Both the position numbers and the translations under genes were made by a program. The notes under the pieces were generated by a model, which ran no database searches, was not told the DNA's origin, and was given only the letters and a program-made list of their open reading frames with translations. From assembly GCA_902799955.1 (NCBI GenBank), contig CADCCQ010000039.1, positions 1 to 56,613 of the forward strand: a stretch of DNA of 56,613 nucleotides, in the 5' to 3' direction. This DNA comes from an uncultured bacterium (GTDB lineage: Bacteria > Verrucomicrobiota > Kiritimatiellia > RFP12 > UBA1067). This document shows, one piece after another, positions 23,733-30,954 of the stretch. The stretch's first letter is position 1; every line of letters begins with the position of its first letter.

Positions 23733-26700
23733 AACCGCAAATCTTTTTTGCCGTGGCGGCGTGCGCTCTTCACGCGATGTCCGCTGAATGGGTTGCGAAT
23801 CCGCTGTCGTGGACGCATGACGCCGATTCACGTACGCTGAAGACCGACGGTACTTCGCCTTTCGCGGTGGCGGATGTGTCGCTCGCGGAGGACGTCCGCG
23901 TCGAGGCGGAGGTGCGTCCCGAGGGCGCGGGCACGAACGGATGGGCGACGCTCGGTGTCGCAATCCACGACGACGACCGTAACTTCTGGCATGTCGCGCT
24001 CGTGCGCTCTCCGCCGGAGGAGGGCCCAGAGCGCCACACCTTCGAACTATGCGAAATGCGCAACGGCGTCTGGCTTTCGCAGGGCATTGACAAGCTCAAG
24101 TGTCTGCGGCACGTACACAAGGGCACGTGGAAGTACGGTGAGGCATATCGTATGTCCCTGCGTCTCGACCGCGCTGCGCGCGAAATCACAGGCGAGATTA
24201 AAAACGCCTCTGGTGAAACGTTGTTCTCGTGTGCATTCGCGCTTCCTGCTGCAAATGCCGTCTTGCGTGGCCGCCCGGCGTTTCATTCCACTGGCTTGTT
24301 CCGCGGCGCGTTCATAGACCCGAAGTTCAGGTGTGATGTCCCCGTCGCCGAGAAACGAGAGCACATGCCTCCTTACACGAGCGACAGTTTTCTCGCTGAC
24401 GTCAAGGACAAGGCGACGGGATTCTTCCGTGTCGTGGAGAAGGACGGACGCTGGCGCGTGATCGATCCGCTTGGAAGGGGAATGGTGCTGCTCGGCGTCG
24501 ACCACGTGAAGTACCATGGACACTACAGCCAGCGCACTAAGCGCAGCATCCACCATGAGATAAACAAGAGGAAGTTCCCGAACAAGGTTGACTGGGAGGA
24601 GGACACGCTCGCCCGCCTCAAGAAGTGGGGCTTCAACCTCCTCGGCGCAGGATGCGATCCAGCCCTCAAGCACCGTGGGCTCGTACATACCGTGTTCCTC
24701 TCCATCGGCGACGGGCTGTGCTGGAATCCGAATCGCCCTGACCTCTACATCTGCCCCAACGAACACCGTCCGTGCTCCGCGTTCCCCAACGTGTTCCATC
24801 CGCAGTTTGCGGAGTGGGCGGACTGGAAGGCGCGCGTCGGCTGCGCCCCGCACCGCGACGACCCGTGGCTCTTCGGATACTTCATCGACAACGAGCTCGC
24901 GTGGTGGGGGCGCGGACGCCGCGACACCGGACTCTTCGACGCCGTGGCGAAGCTCCCCGACACGCACAGCGCTAAGATCGCCCAGCGCAAGTTCCTCGAG
25001 GAACGCGGCGTGAAGGGCACGCCGTCCGCCGACGACAAACTGGCGTTCCTGAAGCTCGCGGCAGACATCTACTTCCGCGTGTCGAGCGAGGCGATCCGCC
25101 GCCACGACCCGAACCACATCGTGATGGGTGCGCGCTTCGCCGGACTCGGAGGTGCCCATCCTGTCGTGTGGGAAGTCTCCGGCAAGTACTGCGACCTCGT
25201 GACGTTCAACGTCTATCCGTGGGCGGACATCGACCGGGACGTAGTGCTTATGAGCAGATCGGCCAAGGCCGAGCGCGTGGCGGATGCGTTCACGCGCCAG
25301 TACGGATACGTCAAGAAGCCGATGCTCGTCACGGAGTGGAGTTTCCCCGCGCTCGACAGCGGCCTTCCGTGCACAGGCGGCGCGGGGCAGAGGTTCCTCA
25401 CCCAGCGCGAACGCACGCATGCGACGGAGCTCTTCGCGCGGACGATGCTGTCGCTGCCGTTCCTGGTCGGCTACGACTACTTCATGTGGGTTGACGAGCC
25501 CGCGGCGGGAATCAGCGACGCATTCCCGGAGGACTCCAACTACGGGCTCATCAACGAAAACGGCGACGCATATCCCGAAATCACGAAGATGTTCACGAGC
25601 CTCCACAAGGAGGTTGCCGCCGGCGCGAAGATTGCGATGCCCTCCGAACGGCCAGCGCCTAAGAAAAAGGGCGGCATGACGGCGAACGAGTTTCTTGCAC
25701 GTTTCCCCGCCACGGGATCTGAAAGGGTCGCGTTCCGCCGCGACGGCGATGCCTACGAACTTTCCAACGGCGAGAGGCTCGTCCTGCGCGGCAAGATCGG
25801 CGGCAAGTACATGTTCGACAGCGTCTCGCTCAATGGAGTTGAACTCGGCAGCTACACGGGTATGTTGAATGACCGCGTTGGCGGCAAGTTGATGTGGCAC
25901 GACGCGACGCGCGTGAGAGGCGCGGGGTGGGACGCGGGGTGGAAGCCGTTTGTAAACGGCACGGGGACGTTGATCGTTACGTCCGTGGGCGATTGCGCGA
26001 ACGGAGGGAAGTTCTTGCTGAAGCATGCGATCACACTGTATCCGGACAGGCCGTTTTTCCTCTGCGAGCTTGTGGAGGCGAAGAACATTGGCGGCGTGCC
26101 GATCGATGTGGAGGCATTCTATTTCAGGGAGTACGCGCTCTGGAAGGCGCCGATGCGCGACGCCTGGTTCAGGAAGTCGGACGGGGCGTACTACGGCGGC
26201 GTGTCGTTCGCGCCGCTCGCCACGCTCTTCCAGTACCACATCATGGACGGCGGGCGCAGCCAGCACCCGGACGCGAGGTTTTCGCCGGAGGATAAGCTCG
26301 TCCTCGCGCCCGGCGAATCGTATCGTCCCGATGGGAAGATGTGGATGCTCGCAATATGCGGACTGGACGGCGTCGACGGCTGGCGTAGAATCTCTTCCCC
26401 TCACGAGGTGTTCGATCCGCCTGCCGAGACGTGGCGCGCTTCGGAGCTTTCTTTCGAGGCAGGTGCGGACTACGACAGGACGGGCGCGGACGACGTCGTG
26501 TTTGATGTGTTGTTCACGCACGAGTCGGGCGAGAAGATTTCGCGCCCCGGTTTCTGGGACGGCGGCAAGACCTTCCGCGTTCGCTTCGCGCCCACGAAGC
26601 CAGGTATCTGGTTCTGGTCCACCACATGCCGCGGCGATGCTGCGCTCGACGGAAAGATCGGTTCGCTTGAGGTAAAGCCATACGCGGGCTACCTCGAGAT

Positions 26701-28138
26701 CTACAGGCGCGGATTCGTGAAGGCTGCGAAGGGTGCGAAGCATTTCACATACGCGGACGGCACGCCGTTCTTCTATCTCGGCGACACGCACTGGGGCCTC
26801 TACAAGGAGGAGATCGACGAGCCAGGTCCGCACGCTGGCGCGACCGGCGCGACGTCCCACTTCAAGTACATCGCCGACCGCCGCGCGGATCAGGGCTTCA
26901 CGGTGTACCAGACCGAGCCCATCGGCGCGAAGTTCGACGTCACGGACGGCAAGGTGGACGCCTCCGACATCCCCGGCTTCCAGCTCGCCGACCGCTACTA
27001 CCAGCACCTCGCCAACAAGGGCTTGGTACATGCGAATGCCGAGTTCTTCTTCGCCGCGTCGATGAACAAGAAGCTCGCCGGCGATCTCGCCGCGATTGAC
27101 CGCCTCGCGCGCTACTGGGTGGCGCGCTTCGGCGCGTATCCGGTGATGTGGACTCTTGCGCAGGAGGTGGACAACGACTTCTACTACGACCGCGGCAGGG
27201 GTCACAATTTCTACTGCGCCACGAACAATCCGTGGTTGGCCGTGGCGGAATGCCTCCACCGCGTCGACGCCTACAGCCATCCGCTCACGGCGCATCAGGA
27301 GAACACCCACCACACGACCGTGACTGGATGCGGCACGTCGCCTGGGCAGAAAAGGTTCGGCGGGCGCTCCGTGTTCGCGGACGCGTCCGTCGCCGCGCGC
27401 ACGGGCCATACGTGGTGGGGCGTGCAGTGGTCGCCGTCGCTCACCGCGTCGCCCAACTGCGAGCCCGCGCGCGACTACTGGGCCGATCCGCGTCCGGCGG
27501 TCAACTACGAGGGACGCTACTGCAATCTCTGGACAAAGGACTTCGGCGCGCGTGCGCAGGGCTACATCTCGTTCCTCAGCGGAATGTTCGGCTACGGCTA
27601 CGGCGCAATCGACATCTGGCTCTACCTCAGCACGTACGACGTCAAGTCGACGAGCCGCGATGGCGTGGACACGATCACGCCTGCGGACAAGCAGGTTCCC
27701 TGGTGCAAGTCCGTGGAGTTCCCCAGCGCCTTGCAGATGGCGCACTTGAAGAAGTTCTTCACATCTTTCGACTGGTGGAACCTCAAACCGGGCTTTGGCG
27801 ACGCCGCGCGCTTCACTCCGCGCGAGGGCACGGCAAAGGCGCCCGCGAAGGGCATCGCCTACGTATTCGCAACGCTCGCAAACCCAAATCGCGTCGTGTT
27901 TTACTTCTACGGCAAAAGCCGCCTTACGGGGACTCTCCACAAGCTCGCGCCAGGCTGTCCCCATTCCCTGCGCTGGTTCAACACCCGCACGGGCGAGTGG
28001 AAGGACGAGGCTGGCACGTTCGTTTCGGACGAACGCGGCAGTCTAGAACTTCCGCCGAAGCCCGATGCGGCGGACTGGGCGCTTGTTGTCGCCGAACTGC
28101 CTGTGCCCGTCTCCAGTCCAGAATCGTCCCGTCCTTGA
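23729..28138 (+). CDS. Two-enzyme glycosidase fusion: clan-A agarase-like GH plus DUF5060/DUF4038
   Basis: This 1469-residue exported protein (signal peptide about 1-18) looks like two enzymes in one chain. Residues 20-205 form a LamG/DUF1080-like sandwich. Residues about 215-640 are a TIM barrel like beta-agarase/GH42-related proteins, with FGYFIDNELAWWG (E389, acid/base candidate) and VTEWSF (E536, nucleophile candidate). Residues about 660-890 are beta-rich and unrecognised. Residues about 900-985 match DUF5060, and about 1000-1460 match DUF4038 (the GH140 apiosidase-like fold), with FFYLGDTHWG and WTLAQEVDND (E1146). GH140 removes apiose in rhamnogalacturonan-II; this copy could act on apiose or another side chain. 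ATGA coupling to the lyase gene makes co-expression likely. Confidence 0.75.
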   Translation: MKPQIFFAVAACALHAMSAEWVANPLSWTHDADSRTLKTDGTSPFAVADVSLAEDVRVEAEVRPEGAGTNGWATLGVAIHDDDRNFWHVALVRSPPEEGPERHTFELCEMRNGVWLSQGIDKLKCLRHVHKGTWKYGEAYRMSLRLDRAAREITGEIKNASGETLFSCAFALPAANAVLRGRPAFHSTGLFRGAFIDPKFRCDVPVAEKREHMPPYTSDSFLADVKDKATGFFRVVEKDGRWRVIDPLGRGMVLLGVDHVKYHGHYSQRTKRSIHHEINKRKFPNKVDWEEDTLARLKKWGFNLLGAGCDPALKHRGLVHTVFLSIGDGLCWNPNRPDLYICPNEHRPCSAFPNVFHPQFAEWADWKARVGCAPHRDDPWLFGYFIDNELAWWGRGRRDTGLFDAVAKLPDTHSAKIAQRKFLEERGVKGTPSADDKLAFLKLAADIYFRVSSEAIRRHDPNHIVMGARFAGLGGAHPVVWEVSGKYCDLVTFNVYPWADIDRDVVLMSRSAKAERVADAFTRQYGYVKKPMLVTEWSFPALDSGLPCTGGAGQRFLTQRERTHATELFARTMLSLPFLVGYDYFMWVDEPAAGISDAFPEDSNYGLINENGDAYPEITKMFTSLHKEVAAGAKIAMPSERPAPKKKGGMTANEFLARFPATGSERVAFRRDGDAYELSNGERLVLRGKIGGKYMFDSVSLNGVELGSYTGMLNDRVGGKLMWHDATRVRGAGWDAGWKPFVNGTGTLIVTSVGDCANGGKFLLKHAITLYPDRPFFLCELVEAKNIGGVPIDVEAFYFREYALWKAPMRDAWFRKSDGAYYGGVSFAPLATLFQYHIMDGGRSQHPDARFSPEDKLVLAPGESYRPDGKMWMLAICGLDGVDGWRRISSPHEVFDPPAETWRASELSFEAGADYDRTGADDVVFDVLFTHESGEKISRPGFWDGGKTFRVRFAPTKPGIWFWSTTCRGDAALDGKIGSLEVKPYAGYLEIYRRGFVKAAKGAKHFTYADGTPFFYLGDTHWGLYKEEIDEPGPHAGATGATSHFKYIADRRADQGFTVYQTEPIGAKFDVTDGKVDASDIPGFQLADRYYQHLANKGLVHANAEFFFAASMNKKLAGDLAAIDRLARYWVARFGAYPVMWTLAQEVDNDFYYDRGRGHNFYCATNNPWLAVAECLHRVDAYSHPLTAHQENTHHTTVTGCGTSPGQKRFGGRSVFADASVAARTGHTWWGVQWSPSLTASPNCEPARDYWADPRPAVNYEGRYCNLWTKDFGARAQGYISFLSGMFGYGYGAIDIWLYLSTYDVKSTSRDGVDTITPADKQVPWCKSVEFPSALQMAHLKKFFTSFDWWNLKPGFGDAARFTPREGTAKAPAKGIAYVFATLANPNRVVFYFYGKSRLTGTLHKLAPGCPHSLRWFNTRTGEWKDEAGTFVSDERGSLELPPKPDAADWALVVAELPVPVSSPESSRP

Positions 28139-28163
28139 AACGTTTGCCATCTAGACAGGAACC

Positions 28164-29261
28164 ATGGGTGACTTGATAACAACAACCGCGGAATTGAGTT
28201 CCGCATGTGACGCTGCTCGTGCGGGGGGATATCTTTCGCTGGATACCGAATTCGTTTCCCGGCAGACGTATTACCCAAATCTCGGCATTGTGCAGCTGGC
28301 GACGATTGACGGATGCTGTGCCGTGGACTGCATGAAGGGCCTGGACAGGTCGTGTCTTGGCGCGGCGTTGTCGGACAAGGATATCGTAAAGATACTCCAC
28401 GACGCCCGGCAGGACCTCACGTTGCTCCGGCGGTTTACGGGGGCGAATCCGCTCTCTGTCTTTGATACGCAGCTCGCCGCCGCGTTCGCCGGCTTCCGTT
28501 CCGGTATAGGGCTTCAACAGCTCCTTTTCGAGGCGATGGACATTGGCCTGCCCAAGACGGAGACGTGTTCCGATTGGACCAGCCGCCCGCTTTCCGCCGC
28601 GCAGATACGCTATGCGCTCGACGATGTCCGTTATCTCTCGGCGCTGCGCGACGAACTCCTCCGGCGCGCGGATTCATTTGGCACGCGCCCCTGGCTTGAG
28701 GAGGAGATGGCTTGCTACAACGAAGCGTCTCTCTACGAAGAATGCCCCCCAGAGGAAATGTGGCGTCGGGTCAAGCTGCGACATGCGCGGCTCGACCGGC
28801 GCGGTTTCGCCGTGTTGCGCTCCGTTGCGGCGGTCAGGGAGTCCCTCGCGAGGGAATGGAACCTGCCGCGACTGTGGTTGGGTACGGACGAATCGCTTGT
28901 GGAGATGTCCGGTCTGGGCAAGGTCGGCAGGCTTGTGCACAGGCTTGGGGAAGGACGGGCGCGGCAGCTTCGTCTACACTACGACGAGGCGATCGCCGCC
29001 GCGCTTGGGACGGAAGAGGAGCAATGGCCGGAAGACCCCCGCGTTCATTACATCCCGGAAGTCCTGGATGCCGCCGATGATGCGGTTGAGTGGCTTTCGG
29101 AGCGTGCCACGGCGTTGCATGTAGATCCCGGTGCGATTGCCAATCGCGCGACGGTTACGGCGTTTGTGGACAATGTCGACGACGAGTCGAATCCGCTTTC
29201 TCATGGTTGGCGCTGGGATGCCGTTGGACGTGATATGGCAGAGAGGTTCGGCGTGGACTGA
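28164..29261 (+). CDS. rnd: Ribonuclease D
   Basis: This 365-residue 3'-5' exoribonuclease trims tRNA 3' ends. The DEDDy active site is complete: D27 and E29 (LSLDTEF), D84 (HDARQDL), Y150 and D154 (YALDDV). An HRDC-type helical domain follows from about residue 205, with a second helical part at the end. It starts 26 nt after the glycosidase fusion on the same strand, probably reading through from that operon; no separate strong promoter is seen. The length fits the family. Confidence 0.9.
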   Translation: MGDLITTTAELSSACDAARAGGYLSLDTEFVSRQTYYPNLGIVQLATIDGCCAVDCMKGLDRSCLGAALSDKDIVKILHDARQDLTLLRRFTGANPLSVFDTQLAAAFAGFRSGIGLQQLLFEAMDIGLPKTETCSDWTSRPLSAAQIRYALDDVRYLSALRDELLRRADSFGTRPWLEEEMACYNEASLYEECPPEEMWRRVKLRHARLDRRGFAVLRSVAAVRESLAREWNLPRLWLGTDESLVEMSGLGKVGRLVHRLGEGRARQLRLHYDEAIAAALGTEEEQWPEDPRVHYIPEVLDAADDAVEWLSERATALHVDPGAIANRATVTAFVDNVDDESNPLSHGWRWDAVGRDMAERFGVD

Positions 29262-29470
29262 CTTGGACCAACGGCAAAGTCCTCCCCATGGATGCTTGCC
29301 TATGTTGAATGTCTCGTATCTAGACGCCAGTTGCAAAATCTACTTGTTTGTCTCACGCAAAGTACGATAAGGTCGCAAAGCAACTCTGAAAATGAAACAT
29401 CGCGTACTTCACGAACTTGTCGCGAGATATATTCGGGGGGCAATTACCTCTAGTGGGAGAGAATGCATTC

Positions 29471-30157
29471 CTATAGGTTTCTCCGCATGATTGGCACCTT
29501 CGGTTTTCGGAGTCCTTGTTCTTTGCTTCGTGATTTCGGCTTGTCCGCGTCAAGAAACACCGTCTTGGGCGAGAGTAAATACTCCAGCGTTGCAAAGACC
29601 TGCGTGAATACCGGCTTGGATTCGGCAAGAATTGTCGCGACTATGTCATGGCGCGGCCTCTCGTCGAGAAGCGCAGACGTAGGCTTCGGGTCTTTGGTGT
29701 CCGTCGCCTGCCTGAGACGCATCGCCATTGCCTTATATCGCATCAGAGTCTTGTACTTCGGATGGAGCTCAGGTAGCCGCTCGTGCAGCCATTCCTTTAT
29801 GCCGCCGTTGCGGCCGGACACGTTGCCGAATTCGTCGAATCGAAGGTTGTTGTCCACATAGCACTCGAGGTCCTGGAGCATACCGCCGAGGCGGATCATC
29901 GCCTCACGCGATTCTTTCCGCGCGTTCCACGCCGCGAGTACCTCCTCCGGCGTTGGCATCGGCGCGGACGTTGTCCGTCTCGCGACCTTCCGCCGCGCGG
30001 CGGCAAGCTCGCGCCTTCGCTCCGTCTCGCGGGCGTAGTAGAAGGGGCGGCGCAGAACACGAAGGTCGCGCATGAGCTTTTGCTTTAGCGCCGCCCGCTT
30101 TGTGGGGTTGGTGAACTTCGATACGGTGTCGCGCACGGCGACGCCTATGTCGACCAT
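29471..30157 (-). CDS. Hypothetical basic helical protein, accessory patch
   Basis: I do not recognise this 228-residue protein. It is lysine/arginine-rich and mostly helical, with an N-terminal stretch (MVDIGVAVRDTVSKF), a basic coil (about 20-70), an Arg/Glu-rich helix, a middle WLHERLPELHPKY block and a basic tail ending PKSRSKEQGLRKPKV. It could bind nucleic acid. The ATG at 30157 overlaps the stop region of the upstream 74-residue ORF by 13 nt, so the two are probably co-translated; the frame is open to 30250 without a better start. Composition is less GC-rich than its surroundings, which suggests transfer. Confidence 0.5.
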   Translation of the reverse strand: MVDIGVAVRDTVSKFTNPTKRAALKQKLMRDLRVLRRPFYYARETERRRELAAARRKVARRTTSAPMPTPEEVLAAWNARKESREAMIRLGGMLQDLECYVDNNLRFDEFGNVSGRNGGIKEWLHERLPELHPKYKTLMRYKAMAMRLRQATDTKDPKPTSALLDERPRHDIVATILAESKPVFTQVFATLEYLLSPKTVFLDADKPKSRSKEQGLRKPKVPIMRRNL

Positions 30158-30369
30158 CGCGCAGCGAGGCGTTTTGGTGCGTCGCGCCACGCGAACCACT
30201 CCTTGCCGCGGCACGCCTCGTCCAGCCGTTCCGCTGTGCGCGGACTGCACCGCAGACGGTACGTGTGCATGTCGAGATACTTGCCAGTGTAGGTCTTCGC
30301 CTCGCTGTATGTCCAGCCGTTGTGGTACGCATACCAGTAGGCCGAATGCTCGTATCGCTTTTGTCTCAT
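30145..30369 (-). CDS. Small aromatic-rich hypothetical protein
   Basis: This 74-residue product is rich in Tyr, His and Arg (YEHSAYWYAYHNGWTY near the start, RLRCSPRTAERLDEA in the middle). No family is recognised. It has no signal peptide or membrane helix. It precedes and overlaps the 228-residue ORF. Its leader carries a 22-bp unit twice (30371-30414), and the unit contains AACAAG in the coding sense. Confidence 0.45.
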   Translation of the reverse strand: MRQKRYEHSAYWYAYHNGWTYSEAKTYTGKYLDMHTYRLRCSPRTAERLDEACRGKEWFAWRDAPKRLAARWST

Positions 30370-30370
30370 A

Positions 30371-30414
30371 GTGTCTGCCAGAATTTCTTGTTGTGTCTGC
30401 TAGAATTCCTTGTT
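30371..30414 (-). repeat. 22-bp direct repeat, two copies
   Basis: GTGTCTGCCAGAATTTCTTG, continuing TT, at 30371-30392 is repeated at 30393-30414 with two changes. It lies directly before the ATG of the 74-residue ORF (minus strand). Confidence 0.75.
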
Positions 30415-30448
30415 CACGATGTCAACCAGAGTTACTCTTTATACATTA

Positions 30449-30518
30449 TACAATCCTATTTGAAGTGCCTGTTATAGCATAATACAATCCTATTTGAAGT
30501 GCCTGTTATAGCATAGTG
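30449..30518. repeat. 34-bp tandem repeat, two copies
   Basis: CAATCCTATTTGAAGTGCCT, continuing TGTTATAGCATA, begins at 30451 and again at 30485 (period 34) with almost no change. Read on the minus strand each unit ends in TTGTATxAT, a -10-like sequence, so it may be a duplicated promoter or operator for the minus-strand ORFs. Confidence 0.8.
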
Positions 30519-30763
30519 CATGTTAGAGCTCATCTTTTTCTACGATTTTTCATCAATCTTGGAACTTTCTAGGTTTGCCTTCGCGGGGGTGCCCGCTTGA
30601 TTCTTCTCCTGACGACGACTATTATACCATAAAATGAGATTTCATTGCGGAAAAATCTTAAAGTTTTTTTCGCATCTTTTTATCAGTCGTTTGAAGAAGG
30701 GGAAGTTCTCAATAAGACCATATAGGACGATGATGGGTTGGAATGGGGAGTTGGAATGGAGCG

Positions 30764-30792
30764 TTGACATTTTCAAGGTTATAATGTAAAAT
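30764..30792 (+). promoter_or_regulatory. Promoter of the GH97 gene
   Basis: Perfect -35 TTGACA (30764-30769), a 17-nt spacer and -10 TAAAAT (30787-30792). Transcription would start near 30799, giving an unusually long leader of about 150 nt filled with repeats. Confidence 0.65.
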
Positions 30793-30794
30793 AA

Positions 30795-30945
30795 GTGTCG
30801 AGGTTTAGATGGACGTATCAAAACACGACAAGGTGGATGTGTCGTAACAAGAAGGGTGTATGTGTCGTAACACGAAAATATGATGTGTCATAACACGGAA
30901 AGTGGGTCGAAACAAAAAAGAATGTGTCAAAACAAGAAAAGAGGA
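30795..30945 (+). repeat. Multi-copy leader repeat upstream of GH97
   Basis: A degenerate unit ATGTGTCRTAACAMGAAA recurs about six or seven times. GTC/ATC cores lie near 30797, 30817, 30841, 30864, 30887, 30906 and 30926, with spacings of 19-24 bp, about two helical turns. The array lies wholly inside the predicted 5' leader of the GH97 mRNA. Confidence 0.75.
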
Positions 30946-30954
30946 TGCAAATGA
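30883..30954 (+). CDS. Possible upstream ORF in the GH97 leader
   Basis: ATG at 30883 opens a 23-codon frame (MCHNTESGSKQKRMCQNKKR, then GCK) whose TGA overlaps the GH97 ATG as ATGA. It is made from the leader repeat units. It may affect GH97 translation or arise by chance from the repeats; no strong ribosome site precedes it. Confidence 0.25.
   Translation: MCHNTESGSKQKRMCQNKKRGCK

Larger units (their letters stand above)
30370..30763. other. AT-rich gap without a convincing gene
   Basis: Apart from the 22-bp and 34-bp repeats, this stretch has a minus-strand TATAAT at 30621-30626 (within TATGGTATAATAG), a small hairpin GCGGG/CCCGC at 30583-30596, and a 51-codon plus-strand frame beginning ATGAGATTTC near 30633 that has no ribosome site. 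I see no supported gene. Confidence 0.5.

Noticed and set aside
24047..27964. A 1305-codon minus-strand frame opposite the glycosidase fusion
   Set aside because: Same reason: no domain, biased composition, and a clearly functional sense gene with signal peptide and catalytic motifs.
30449..30518. The 34-bp repeats as a CRISPR array
   Set aside because: Two repeats follow each other with no spacer between them, only two copies exist, and no cas gene is in the window.
30633..30790. A 51-codon plus-strand ORF starting ATGAGATTTC
   Set aside because: It has no ribosome site, low-complexity content, and overlaps the GH97 promoter.
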